A stretch of 64,000 nt of DNA, taken from assembly GCA_017525855.1 (NCBI GenBank), contig JAFXSE010000001.1:1-64000 (forward strand). The letters run 5' to 3'. A model generated the notes under the pieces. The model saw only the letters and a list, made by a program, of their open reading frames with translations. It was not told the DNA's origin and made no database searches. Source of the stretch: Bacilli bacterium. GTDB taxonomy: Bacteria; Bacillota; Bacilli; RF39; UBA660. A program made the position numbers and the translations under genes. Of the stretch, positions 45,106-52,889 are shown piece after piece (position 1 is the first letter of the stretch; each line of letters starts with the position of its first letter).

Positions 45106-46887
45106 ATGAGATGTGGAGTTTATGTAAGAGTATCTACTGATGACCAGAGAGATAATGGTTATTCTATTGATTCACAACTTAGAATGATTAAAGAATATTG
45201 TGAAAAGAATGATTATGATATTGTAGATGTTTATAATGATGCAGGACATTCTGGAAAAGATTTAATGAGACCAGAAATGCAAAGACTACTTAAAGATATC
45301 AAATCAAAGAAAATTGATAAGCTAATTGCTATTAAAGTAGATAGATTAACTAGAAATAATTACGATGGATTTTGGCTACTTAATTATTGTGAAGAACACG
45401 ATGTTAAGATTGAATTAATACTTGAACCTTATGATGTATCTACTGCTAATGGTGAAATGATATTTGGTATGAATTTAGTGTTTGGTCAACGTGAAAGAAA
45501 AGAAATTGGTGCAAGAACTAAACGTGCTATGGAAGAAATGGCACTAGAAAAAATTCATCCTAGTAAAGCACCTTATGGTTATATTAGAAACAAGAAAACT
45601 GGTCATTTAGAAGTAGAACCTATCGAAGCACAAGTAGTTAAAGAGATATTTGAACTATGTAAAAAAGGACATTCTACTAGAAATATTGCAACCATTATGA
45701 AAGATAATAACGCTTATTTAAAACAAGGCAAATGGAAAGCAGACAGAGTTTATAAGATACTAACAAATTCTATTTATATTGGTGTATTTGAGTATGGAAA
45801 GTATAAAAGAAAGCCACAAGATGTTTTAAGAGTTGAAGATTATTGTGAGCCAATTATTGATATAAATACTTGGAATACTACAAGAGCAAATCTAGAAAAG
45901 AATAAACATCCAAACTATGGAGAGCATATTCATTTATTTGCAGGATTAGTAAAATGTCCATTATGTAATGAGATACTTGCTGCTAGTGAATCATTTAAAA
46001 AGTATAAAAATGAAACTAAAATTTATTATCATTTGAGATGTAAAAACTCTAATTGTAAAGGTTATGGTTATCATTACAATTCAGATAAAATTGAAGACAA
46101 ATTAAAAAGAATTTTAAATGAGTTAACTAGGTTTATGTATGATAATTCTAATGAAATAATTACTTGTAGTTCTACTAAAAGTAAAGAAGTAAAAGAGATA
46201 GAAAAAGCAATTGAAAAACTAAAAGTTCAAGAAAAAAGATTAGTTGATTTATATTTAAGTTCTACCCTAGATGTAGAAACTATCAATCATAAAAACGACG
46301 TTATTAAAAAAGAAATTGATAAACTAACTAAAAAGAAAAATAATCTTGATCCAGATAATGATTTTAAAGAATACACAGTAGAACTTCTAAAAAAGTTAGA
46401 TTATGAAGAAGATAATGGAGAGTTTATTTTTAAAAATAATTTAAGTTTTGCTTATTTATTCGATAGTTTAAATAGAAAAGCACAAAAAGAATTAATTAAT
46501 AGATTAATATCTTCAATAGAAATAACTAGAGATAATAACTACAATATTGAGATTAAAAATATCAAATTTACAGAAGAATTTATCTCAAAAAGCACAAAAG
46601 ATTATATTGATTATTTAAATGAACTACTAACTGATAATAATATTGGTATAACTTATAAAGAACAAATTAATAAAGAAGAATTATTAGAATTAGAAAAAGA
46701 TTATACCATTATGTCATTAACAAAAATGGAAAATAATCAATATTCAGAAGAAGAATTAAATAATTATATGAATTTAATGAAAGAACATTTCTATGTAGAT
46801 GGAATAATAAATTGTCCTTATATTGAAGGCAATAATATAGTTGATACTTTAATTCTTATACCAAAAACTGAACTAATAAATGTTTAA
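45106..46887 (+). CDS. Large serine recombinase
   Basis: Site-specific integrase of 593 residues. N-terminal resolvase domain with catalytic Ser10 in YVRVSTDDQ, then DAGHSGKDLMRP, AIKVDRLTRN and the EMIFGMNLVFGQRERKEIGARTK helix. A recombinase domain (about 165-270, APYGYIRN...ILTNSIYIG) and a zinc ribbon (about 287-325, CPLCNEILA...CKNSNCKGYG) follow. A long coiled coil and a C-terminal helical part complete it, as in TnpX and phage serine integrases. It would cut and join the element ends through a Ser-DNA link. AAAGGAGG precedes the ATG, just after the 62-bp repeats. It is the likely mover of the 44547-52901 element. Confidence 0.96.
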   Translation: MRCGVYVRVSTDDQRDNGYSIDSQLRMIKEYCEKNDYDIVDVYNDAGHSGKDLMRPEMQRLLKDIKSKKIDKLIAIKVDRLTRNNYDGFWLLNYCEEHDVKIELILEPYDVSTANGEMIFGMNLVFGQRERKEIGARTKRAMEEMALEKIHPSKAPYGYIRNKKTGHLEVEPIEAQVVKEIFELCKKGHSTRNIATIMKDNNAYLKQGKWKADRVYKILTNSIYIGVFEYGKYKRKPQDVLRVEDYCEPIIDINTWNTTRANLEKNKHPNYGEHIHLFAGLVKCPLCNEILAASESFKKYKNETKIYYHLRCKNSNCKGYGYHYNSDKIEDKLKRILNELTRFMYDNSNEIITCSSTKSKEVKEIEKAIEKLKVQEKRLVDLYLSSTLDVETINHKNDVIKKEIDKLTKKKNNLDPDNDFKEYTVELLKKLDYEEDNGEFIFKNNLSFAYLFDSLNRKAQKELINRLISSIEITRDNNYNIEIKNIKFTEEFISKSTKDYIDYLNELLTDNNIGITYKEQINKEELLELEKDYTIMSLTKMENNQYSEEELNNYMNLMKEHFYVDGIINCPYIEGNNIVDTLILIPKTELINV

Positions 46888-46911
46888 AATTAAGAAAGGA
46901 TTGATAAAATT

Positions 46912-47268
46912 ATGGAAATAAAATATACAAGACAAGGAGATTATTTAATACCAAATTTATATTTAGAAAATGATGAAGAATGCGGAAGAATTGGTAAATA
47001 CGGAATACTAAGATTACACTTTATTGCACAAAATAAACAGGCACTTTATGAAACACTTTTAATGACAAATAAACTGACTCATCATCTTCTTTTAGTCAGT
47101 GATTCTTGTGAAAGTTTATACAAAATACTAATGGAAGATTATATTAAAAACGATGAAAGACTATCTGAAAAAAGTAAAGATTTAAATTCATTAGAATGGA
47201 CAAAGTTAATGAATAATTACAAGAATAAGGCAGAAGAAATTGTCTTAAATGAATATGTTTTTGTATAA
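46912..47268 (+). CDS. TnpV-like transposon-encoded protein
   Basis: This 118-residue protein reads TRQGDYLIPNLYLE, GRIGKYGILRLHFI, QALYETLLMTNKLTHHLL and NYKNKAEEIVLNEYVFV. That is the layout of TnpV proteins of Tn4451-type elements as I recall them (GDYLIPDL..., IGKYG.MR..YL, ALY..LL.SGKL..HL, ...AEEIVL.E..Y). TnpV is not essential for transposition in studied elements and its role is unclear. AAGGA precedes the ATG, 24 bp after the recombinase. Confidence 0.82.
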   Translation: MEIKYTRQGDYLIPNLYLENDEECGRIGKYGILRLHFIAQNKQALYETLLMTNKLTHHLLLVSDSCESLYKILMEDYIKNDERLSEKSKDLNSLEWTKLMNNYKNKAEEIVLNEYVFV

Positions 47269-47280
47269 ATAATCTTAAAA

Positions 47281-47330
47281 AAAAGAGGAAAAAATTATCA
47301 AAGTAAGTTAATCCTCTTTTTATATTTTTT
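47281..47330 (+). terminator. Terminator after the TnpV-like gene
   Basis: Arms AAAAGAGGA (47281-47289) and TCCTCTTTT (47312-47320), long loop, T/A-rich tail. Confidence 0.75.
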
Positions 47331-47375
47331 AGAGTGTGGGGGTAAAAGTCGTGTCTAGCCAGCACTGAATTTATA

Positions 47376-47409
47376 CTCCCGCATAAATTCTACTATGGGA
47401 ATTCCCATA
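47376..47409. repeat. Two inverted repeats between convergent genes
   Basis: GAATTTAT/ATAAATTC arms around ACTCCCGC (about 47367-47390), then the perfect 16-bp palindrome TATGGGAATTCCCATA (47394-47409). They sit past the dehydrogenase stop and may be terminators for the minus strand or old element ends. Confidence 0.45.
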
Positions 47410-47416
47410 CCCTTTA

Positions 47417-48109
47417 TTAAGAATTACGTTCAATTATAATATCTGCTACAGTCAAATTAGCAGTACTTAAAATATTATTTAAAATTGTATCTGCAACATC
47501 TTTTGGATTCATAAAAGAATTTTGTTTTTCTTCACTAACATAATCTCTACTATTTTTATAGAAATCTGTATTTATTCCACCTGGGTATACACCAATTATT
47601 TTTACACTCGTTCCTTTATATGCAACTTTTAAACTTTCTGTATATCCTTTTTCTCCCCACTTAGTGGCACAATATACAGCTTCTTGTTTGTTACCTCTTA
47701 AAGCAGCAGATGACATCACATTAACAATTTTTAAATCTTTTTCTTCTTTTACATTTAACGCCTCTGTTGATACAATTATCATTCCTTGTAATCCCTTAAA
47801 GCATTTATCTATATCTTCTTTAGAATAGTCACAAGGTAATTTAAAAGATGGTTCACCTGCGTTATTTACTAAATATTTTATATTTCCAATTTTTGATATT
47901 TCAGTTATTGTATTTTTAATAAAACTTTCATCCGAAATATCTCCAACAAATCCCTTATAATTTTCTTCATAATTTTTTTCTAATTCTTTCATTTTAGATT
48001 GATTCCAATCAATATTGCATACAAATAATCCTCTTGCTATTGATTGTTTAACTAATTCTAATCCGAGTCCTGATGCACCACCTGTAATAATTATAATTTC
48101 TTTATTCAT
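47417..48109 (-). CDS. Short-chain dehydrogenase/reductase
   Basis: NAD(P)-dependent oxidoreductase of 230 residues, classical SDR: TGGASGLG cofactor loop (about 9-16), DIS segment, VNNAG, Ser in NVMSSAA and YCATK as catalytic Tyr-Lys, then YPGGINTDF. The acidic residue after strand 2 (NIDWNQ) suggests NAD rather than NADP. Substrate unknown. AGGAGG precedes the ATG. It follows the second SDR by 17 bp, so they form a two-gene operon inside the element, probably as metabolic cargo. Confidence 0.88.
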   Translation of the reverse strand: MNKEIIIITGGASGLGLELVKQSIARGLFVCNIDWNQSKMKELEKNYEENYKGFVGDISDESFIKNTITEISKIGNIKYLVNNAGEPSFKLPCDYSKEDIDKCFKGLQGMIIVSTEALNVKEEKDLKIVNVMSSAALRGNKQEAVYCATKWGEKGYTESLKVAYKGTSVKIIGVYPGGINTDFYKNSRDYVSEEKQNSFMNPKDVADTILNNILSTANLTVADIIIERNS

Positions 48110-48126
48110 ATGTAAACCTCCTAAAA

Positions 48127-48858
48127 TTATTTTAAAGTAAATCCACCATCTACCGCTAAAACTTGGCCAGTTATGTAAGATGCTTTATCGGATAGTAAAA
48201 ATATTATACTATCAGCAATTTCTTCTGGTTTACCTATTCTTTTTATAATAGAGAAATCAGTTGTCCAACTAGGATCTTCTCCTGTACTATCAGTTAAAGG
48301 AGTATCTATAAGTCCAGGAGCTACACAATTAACTCTAATATCTCCTTTGAAATATCTTGCAAATGATTTTGTTAAAGATATAATACCAGCCTTTGTTGTA
48401 GAATAAATAACTCCATAAGGTTCACCTATTAGACCATCAACAGAAGATATATTTACTATGCTTCCAATACCTGATGTTTCCTTTATAAGATTACCTAATA
48501 TATTTAAACATTTGAAAGTACCTTTCAAATTAACATCAATAGTTCTATCTACATTTTCATCGGTTATAGAATCAATACCGCAAGGTAGCGGAAGTATTCC
48601 TGCATCACATACTAAACAATCCAATTTCTTAAATTTTTCTAAAACATACTCTTTGAGATTTAAGATATCTTCTTTTTTTGAAATATCACATTTAAAAAAA
48701 TGAACATTTTTATAATTATCAAAATTCTTTTTTATAAAGTCCTCTTCGACATCTTTGTAATCAGCAATAATAACTATATTATCTCTTGATAATTTCTTTG
48801 AAGTGGCTAATCCTATTCCACTTGCACCACCTGTTATAATAATTATTTTATCTTTCAT
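48127..48858 (-). CDS. Short-chain dehydrogenase/reductase
   Basis: SDR of 243 residues: TGGASGIG (about 9-16), ADYKD after strand 2, CDISKKED, DAGIL in place of the NNAG loop (Cys-Asp instead of Asn-Asn), Ser in NISSVDG, YSTTK, CVAPGLIDTPL and a C-terminal ITGQVLAVDGGFTLK typical of the FabG-like subgroup. Substrate unknown; it may be a sugar or hydroxy-acid dehydrogenase. AAGGAG precedes the ATG. First gene of the dehydrogenase pair. Confidence 0.88.
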   Translation of the reverse strand: MKDKIIIITGGASGIGLATSKKLSRDNIVIIADYKDVEEDFIKKNFDNYKNVHFFKCDISKKEDILNLKEYVLEKFKKLDCLVCDAGILPLPCGIDSITDENVDRTIDVNLKGTFKCLNILGNLIKETSGIGSIVNISSVDGLIGEPYGVIYSTTKAGIISLTKSFARYFKGDIRVNCVAPGLIDTPLTDSTGEDPSWTTDFSIIKRIGKPEEIADSIIFLLSDKASYITGQVLAVDGGFTLK

Positions 48859-48887
48859 ATTTTTTCTCCTTTATATTTTTTTATATT

Positions 48888-49688
48888 TTATTGTAATGTT
48901 GAAATAAATGTAATTATTTCTGTAATAGCTGCGGTAAGTTCAATAGCTGTTGGAATCTTTGGTAATATATTTTTTAATGAATCCGTAACAGCATTTATTA
49001 CTCCCTTTTTAGGTTTTTCTTTCTTTATTTCCTCTTGTAACCACTCAACATTATCTATTATTTCACCTTTTAAACTTGTGTCATCAATGCTATCAATATT
49101 ATCTTTAATCTCACTTACCAATTTATCAAAATGTGAATAATTATTTTGAGTTGCGTTTATTGTTGATTCATCTCTTGCTATATTTACCTGTCCACCATTA
49201 TTAGTTATAAAAAAGTTAGTATTTTCGTCTAAACCCATTTCTATACAAATCCTTTCATAATTTCCTTCTATTTCATTTATAAATGGTAAGATAAATTTAT
49301 CATTAAATCCCTTTACTTTATCATTATATTGCTTTGAAGTTGAATATCCGAAAGTGTATCCTCTAAATGAAATATCATTATCTACAATATATTTTAATAC
49401 TTGATACGTGTAAGATACTTCTTGATTTTCGTCAATAAAGCTTTCAAAAACATATTGACCATATCCATTTGAAACTTGCTTTACATCTTCTTCTATATTA
49501 AATTTATCATTTTCAGTCACACAAGATTCTATGTATTTTTTTATATTTTCAGTGTTTTCAATATACTTTATTAGTCTTTTTAGATTACAATCAAATGTAT
49601 CATATTCACTAGTTAAAACTCGACTTGCAAGTGTTTTAAAATTTCTACATTCTTTTTTTATTTCTTTCTTATTATAACTATTATTCAT
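48888..49688 (-). CDS. Membrane/EAD-like protein partnered with a zinc-ribbon protein
   Basis: Not firmly recognised (266 residues). N-terminal 150 residues are helical and acidic; at about 167-182 stands NNGGQVNIARDESTINATQN, a motif I associate with adaptor or effector-associated segments in bacterial defence-type proteins. A helical stretch follows (LVSEIKDNIDSIDDTSLKG), and the C-terminus is a Lys/Pro linker plus a hydrophobic segment (about 240-266, AIELTAAITEIITFISTLQ) fit for membrane insertion. The start overlaps the preceding zinc-ribbon gene by 8 bp, so the two make a translationally coupled pair. An abortive-infection role is inference from motif and context only. Confidence 0.55.
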   Translation of the reverse strand: MNNSYNKKEIKKECRNFKTLASRVLTSEYDTFDCNLKRLIKYIENTENIKKYIESCVTENDKFNIEEDVKQVSNGYGQYVFESFIDENQEVSYTYQVLKYIVDNDISFRGYTFGYSTSKQYNDKVKGFNDKFILPFINEIEGNYERICIEMGLDENTNFFITNNGGQVNIARDESTINATQNNYSHFDKLVSEIKDNIDSIDDTSLKGEIIDNVEWLQEEIKKEKPKKGVINAVTDSLKNILPKIPTAIELTAAITEIITFISTLQ

Positions 49689-50124
49689 AATCTATACCTC
49701 CACATATTGGACAATAACTACCACACATCTTCGACAAAGGAGTTATTTTTGCTGTTGAATTACAGCAATTATATTGTTTTAATTCAAGTTTATCTGTTTT
49801 TACTTTTATGGAAGGGATAACATTTTTATTAGGCTCACTAGTGCATTTAAATTTCAGCATACTATTTTTAGTTTGTTTTTCCATATCCTTGAAGAAATCA
49901 TAAAGAATATCATTTATTTCATTTTCAGCTATTTTTAATCCTATTTCTATAGCCTCATTAGGAACATATTTTTTTCCATTCAAACCACAATAAGGACACC
50001 ATATATTTATAACAGATTCATCATTAACATCACTTGCCAACATTTTAAAATATTCTCCACAAAGATGACATTGTAATAATACAAAACCATCCTCATCACT
50101 TGGTATTGATATACTCGTAGTCAT
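49681..50124 (-). CDS. TFIIB-type zinc-ribbon protein, 147 aa
   Basis: The N-terminus reads SIPSDEDGFVLLQCHLCGEYF, then IWCPYCGLNG: two CxxC knuckles about 27 residues apart form a zinc ribbon. A helical middle (EIGLKIAENEINDILYDFF) is followed by a second Cys set (YNCCNS, MCGSYCPICGG). I recall similar proteins annotated only as TFIIB-type zinc-ribbon proteins, often beside an unknown partner as here. It probably binds nucleic acid or a protein partner. GGAGG precedes the ATG. It is the first gene of a minus-strand pair reading away from the structured RNA. Confidence 0.65.
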   Translation of the reverse strand: MTTSISIPSDEDGFVLLQCHLCGEYFKMLASDVNDESVINIWCPYCGLNGKKYVPNEAIEIGLKIAENEINDILYDFFKDMEKQTKNSMLKFKCTSEPNKNVIPSIKVKTDKLELKQYNCCNSTAKITPLSKMCGSYCPICGGIDYE

Positions 50125-50193
50125 TTAAACCTCCATAAAAGATATTAACCATTAATATTATACTATAAAATAACAAATTTCTCCATACTCCCA

Positions 50194-50222
50194 TTGAAAT
50201 TTAATAGGATTTCATATATAAT
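50194..50222 (+). promoter_or_regulatory. Sigma-A-type promoter of structured RNA
   Basis: TTGAAA (50194-50199), 17-bp spacer, TATAAT (50217-50222). The expected start point near 50229 is just before the first helix of the RNA. Confidence 0.7.
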
Positions 50223-50228
50223 ATTTTT

Positions 50229-50307
50229 AGAAAGAGAGCGTTATGGTTCGTAAGCTGTTGCTTAATCGCTCCATAAGGAAATACGCTCGAACTTTTCGAG
50301 CTTTTTT
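50229..50307 (+). ncRNA. Structured RNA with overlapping terminator (candidate attenuator/riboswitch)
   Basis: From the promoter at 50194 the DNA encodes a compact fold: helix P1 GAGCGT (50236-50241) with ACGCTC (50283-50288); P2 TATGG (50242-50246) with CCATA (50271-50275); P3 TAAGC (50251-50255) with GCTTA (50260-50264), loop TGTT. A terminator follows: GCTCGAA (50285-50291) with TTCGAGC (50295-50301), then six T. The P1 3' strand and terminator 5' strand share bases, so the two are mutually exclusive, as in attenuators. A second hairpin terminator follows at 50313. I do not recognise it as a known riboswitch class. Alternatively it is a stand-alone small RNA of about 80 bases. Confidence 0.55.
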
Positions 50308-50312
50308 AATAC

Positions 50313-50341
50313 AACTAACTCAGTTTGGGTTAGTTTTTTTT
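50313..50341 (+). terminator. Second tandem terminator after the structured RNA
   Basis: Arms AACTAAC (50313-50319) and GTTAGTT (50329-50335), followed by T tract. Confidence 0.75.
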
Positions 50342-50357
50342 GTATTGAACTCCACGT

Positions 50358-50370
50358 GTCAGGCTTGGAA
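50358..50370 (+). repeat. 13-bp repeat resembling antisense tRNA-Gly anticodon arm, copy 2
   Basis: GTCAGGCTTGGAA again; with flank CCACGT before and G after it follows the reverse complement of the tRNA-Gly anticodon arm with two single-base indels. It lies in the leader of the frameshifted gene at 50410. Confidence 0.5.
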
Positions 50371-50409
50371 GTCATACAAAGACTATCCTACAAAGTAAGG
50401 ATGGTATTT

Positions 50410-50567
50410 ATGGTAAATATTATTAAGCAAGACGTTGTTATTGAAGAATCATTAAAAAAGAAATTGAAAAAGCAACTAGGCATATTAAAGATGAGATGGA
50501 TGAATATTCTGAAGAATTTTATAACAATAAAAAAGATAAAGAAAAAGATGATGGTTTGTCCCTATAA
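50410..50567 (+). pseudogene. Frameshifted small gene
   Basis: From the ATG at 50410 (AAGGATGG before it) the first frame reads VNIIKQDVVIEES, then becomes a run of Lys and unlikely residues. In a neighbouring frame, from about 50448, the DNA reads IKKEIEKATRHIKDEMDEYS, then EEFYNNKKDKEKDDGLSL, and stops at 50567. That is a well-formed helical, acidic C-terminus. A one-base change near 50445-50455 would join them into a protein of about 52 residues. The function of the parent is unknown. Its 3' end overlaps a hairpin. Confidence 0.5.
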
Positions 50568-50581
50568 ATCATCATCTTTTT
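50544..50581. terminator. Bidirectional terminator
   Basis: Perfect arms AAAGATGATG (50544-50553) and CATCATCTTT (50570-50579), T-rich on the plus strand; the minus strand reads into T-rich sequence as well. Separates the convergent small gene and the 30-residue frame. Confidence 0.75.
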
Positions 50582-50664
50582 AGCACTTTAATTCTCTTTA
50601 ATAATTCATTAATTAATTTACTAATTTTAAAGTTTTCTTCTTTAATATCTTTTTGCGTTTTCAT
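50572..50664 (-). CDS. Possible small protein, 30 aa, coupled to the 689-aa gene
   Basis: The ATG (50662-50664) overlaps the stop of the upstream 689-residue gene as ATGA, with GGGAG as ribosome site inside that gene. It encodes MKTQKDIKEENFKISKLINE plus LLKRIKVLKR, a basic helix. Coupling and ribosome site favour it; size gives no other evidence. Confidence 0.4.
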   Translation of the reverse strand: MKTQKDIKEENFKISKLINELLKRIKVLKR

Positions 50665-52730
50665 TTTTTTCTCCCTACCATTGAATAATCAATATTATTA
50701 TTTGTTAGTATTTGTTCTATTTCTCTCAGTTCTTTTGTAAAATCAATACCAGGCGTTTGCTGTTTATTTCTCTTATGCTTGCACACATCTACTTTTCTTT
50801 GTTCTTCAATAATGGCTTTATATAACATAAAATATAAAGTATTTCTTTCTGATTCATTATCAATAATGTTAATTGAATTCTTTATTTCATCAAGAATAAT
50901 AGTAATTTTATTTGACGAAAAATACTCTTCTCTAATTAGGGCGTGTAATCCAGCGTTTCCAACTCTAGAACTTTCAAAAGAAGTAATAATTAGACTTAAT
51001 AAATCTGGATTCTTTGTTTCATTAAAATCTTTTACTAACTTTTGAATTTTTTCATATTCAGATTTTGCAACTTTCTCTCTATTAATTTTTACAATTGGAA
51101 TACCAAAATCTTTTGCTGCCTTTAAAGATTCTTGCCAAAATTTATCTTCTAATTCTTTTTGTTGTCTCAAATATTCAAGCTGTTTTGGTTTATCTTTATA
51201 TTTTTCAAACATTTCATCATAACTTTCGTACTCTTCAAAGAAAACTATATAATCAGGATTTTTTTTATAAAACTTTGGGTTACTACTTAAATCTCTTCGT
51301 TCATATACCAATTCATTATAATCACTTCTAGTATTATTAAGCATTGAATTTGCATCCATATATTCTTGTGAGCGATTTCCAGTAGTATTAAATTCTCTAC
51401 TATCTGGGGTGGAATTAATATCTGAACTTCCACTAAGAAGAAGCATATTATCATTCATAGTTGAAAAGCCAAATATTACATTTTTAACATTTGCCATTGA
51501 AAGATTTGCATTACCAATTAAACTACAACAGTTACCATGAGATCTAATTTTTGGCGAATTCCAATATTCACTATAATTTTCTTTATTTCCAAAATTTCCT
51601 TGATATGCTCCAATAGCAGTAACAATCATTTTAAAATCAACACCAGCATCGTATATTTTAATTCCATCAATTTCATCATATGGTAAGTTATCTGTTTTGA
51701 ATACTTGATTATTTAAGTCATGTGCAAAAGCTTTTCTCAAGTCATTTTCAAAAACAATAATTCGTCTAAAATCTTTTTCTGGTTTCATTATTTTAGTAAA
51801 TTCATCATATAATTGTATCAAAACATCGGGATCATTTTCATTTATTATTTGATAAATTGCCATATACATTTCAAAAACATCTCGATTTTCATTTGTAATT
51901 GCTATATTAGAAATATTATATTTTTTGCAGATGTTTTTTGCAGACTGTAAGCCAATTCCATATGCCTGAACTAAAATTGCAAATTTTAGATAATCTGTAT
52001 CTTTTTCTTCTTTAGCTTTTAATATACCATCTTTTAATTCTATATTATCTATAGTATTATCATCACCAAATTTTTGTAATTCACTAAAATTCGGTACGGT
52101 ATGATGAACAGATGAAGTACATAAATATAATAACTTTTCAATTTCGTCATTTGATAATATGTATCCACTTGCCATTAAATCATCAACATTTGCTAGTAAA
52201 TCATCATATAAATGAAATTCATTTTTCCAACTTGTATCAAGTGAAACATAACCAATCCTTTGCAATATTGTTGTAACATAAGGATTATAGTAATCTGTTA
52301 AAGTTTGTAATTTTGAATACATTAATTCAAACAATTTTAATCTAGAATCAGACAAAGAAAGTATTTGGTCTTGTATATCAGGATCTGTAGTTATCATATC
52401 CATTATATTATCTAAAAAACTATACTTTTCAGACAAAATTTTAAAATTAATTGTTTCATCAATTTCAATATTTTTTTCTCTTAACTTTAGATATTTATTC
52501 TTTTCATATTCAGATAATGATAAAGTTGAAATTAATTCTTTTACTTTATCATAATTATTACACCATTGTGCAAGATATATTTTATCTCTAATATCATCTA
52601 ATTGAATTAAATATTTGTCAATGTCTCTATATACATTTACTACAACGCCATAGTATTCTTCAACATCTTCTTCTTCATTATAAATAATATCATGCAGTAT
52701 ATTACTCATTTTAAGCTGAGATTCATTCAT
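50661..52730 (-). CDS. Hypothetical protein of the element, 689 aa
   Basis: Not recognised. Large soluble helical protein. N-terminal half is helical with no known motif. The middle (about 375-470) is richer in Gly, Ser and Asn: KIYDAGVDFKMIVTAIGAY, SHGNCCSLIGNANLSMANV, FGFSTMNDNMLLLSGSSDIN. Next comes YNELVYERRDL, then PDYIVFFEEYESY, a coiled coil, and FGIPIVKINREK, a pattern of alternating hydrophobic strand and charged loop suggesting an alpha/beta catalytic core. A C-terminal helical part ends KRNKQQTPGID...SMVGRKK. ATG at 52728-52730 has AGGA upstream; a TTG seven codons earlier is less likely. It is the last gene before attR, a typical place for defence or toxin-like cargo. Confidence 0.6.
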   Translation of the reverse strand: MNESQLKMSNILHDIIYNEEEDVEEYYGVVVNVYRDIDKYLIQLDDIRDKIYLAQWCNNYDKVKELISTLSLSEYEKNKYLKLREKNIEIDETINFKILSEKYSFLDNIMDMITTDPDIQDQILSLSDSRLKLFELMYSKLQTLTDYYNPYVTTILQRIGYVSLDTSWKNEFHLYDDLLANVDDLMASGYILSNDEIEKLLYLCTSSVHHTVPNFSELQKFGDDNTIDNIELKDGILKAKEEKDTDYLKFAILVQAYGIGLQSAKNICKKYNISNIAITNENRDVFEMYMAIYQIINENDPDVLIQLYDEFTKIMKPEKDFRRIIVFENDLRKAFAHDLNNQVFKTDNLPYDEIDGIKIYDAGVDFKMIVTAIGAYQGNFGNKENYSEYWNSPKIRSHGNCCSLIGNANLSMANVKNVIFGFSTMNDNMLLLSGSSDINSTPDSREFNTTGNRSQEYMDANSMLNNTRSDYNELVYERRDLSSNPKFYKKNPDYIVFFEEYESYDEMFEKYKDKPKQLEYLRQQKELEDKFWQESLKAAKDFGIPIVKINREKVAKSEYEKIQKLVKDFNETKNPDLLSLIITSFESSRVGNAGLHALIREEYFSSNKITIILDEIKNSINIIDNESERNTLYFMLYKAIIEEQRKVDVCKHKRNKQQTPGIDFTKELREIEQILTNNNIDYSMVGRKK

Positions 52731-52889
52731 TAAATCACGTCCTATTCTCAATTAATATTTTATCATAAAAATTTAAAAAAATTTATTAATTGACAAATTT
52801 ATTGCATATATTAATAATTTTATGGTAATATTGTTATAGAAGTTAGTTGTATTCTTATATAGTGATAGTTTCAAATTATCTTATCTATT

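Noticed and set aside
50356..50583. 75-residue plus-strand protein from GTG 50356
   Set aside because: Second half is poly-Lys nonsense; a neighbouring frame carries the natural C-terminus, so a frameshifted gene fits better.
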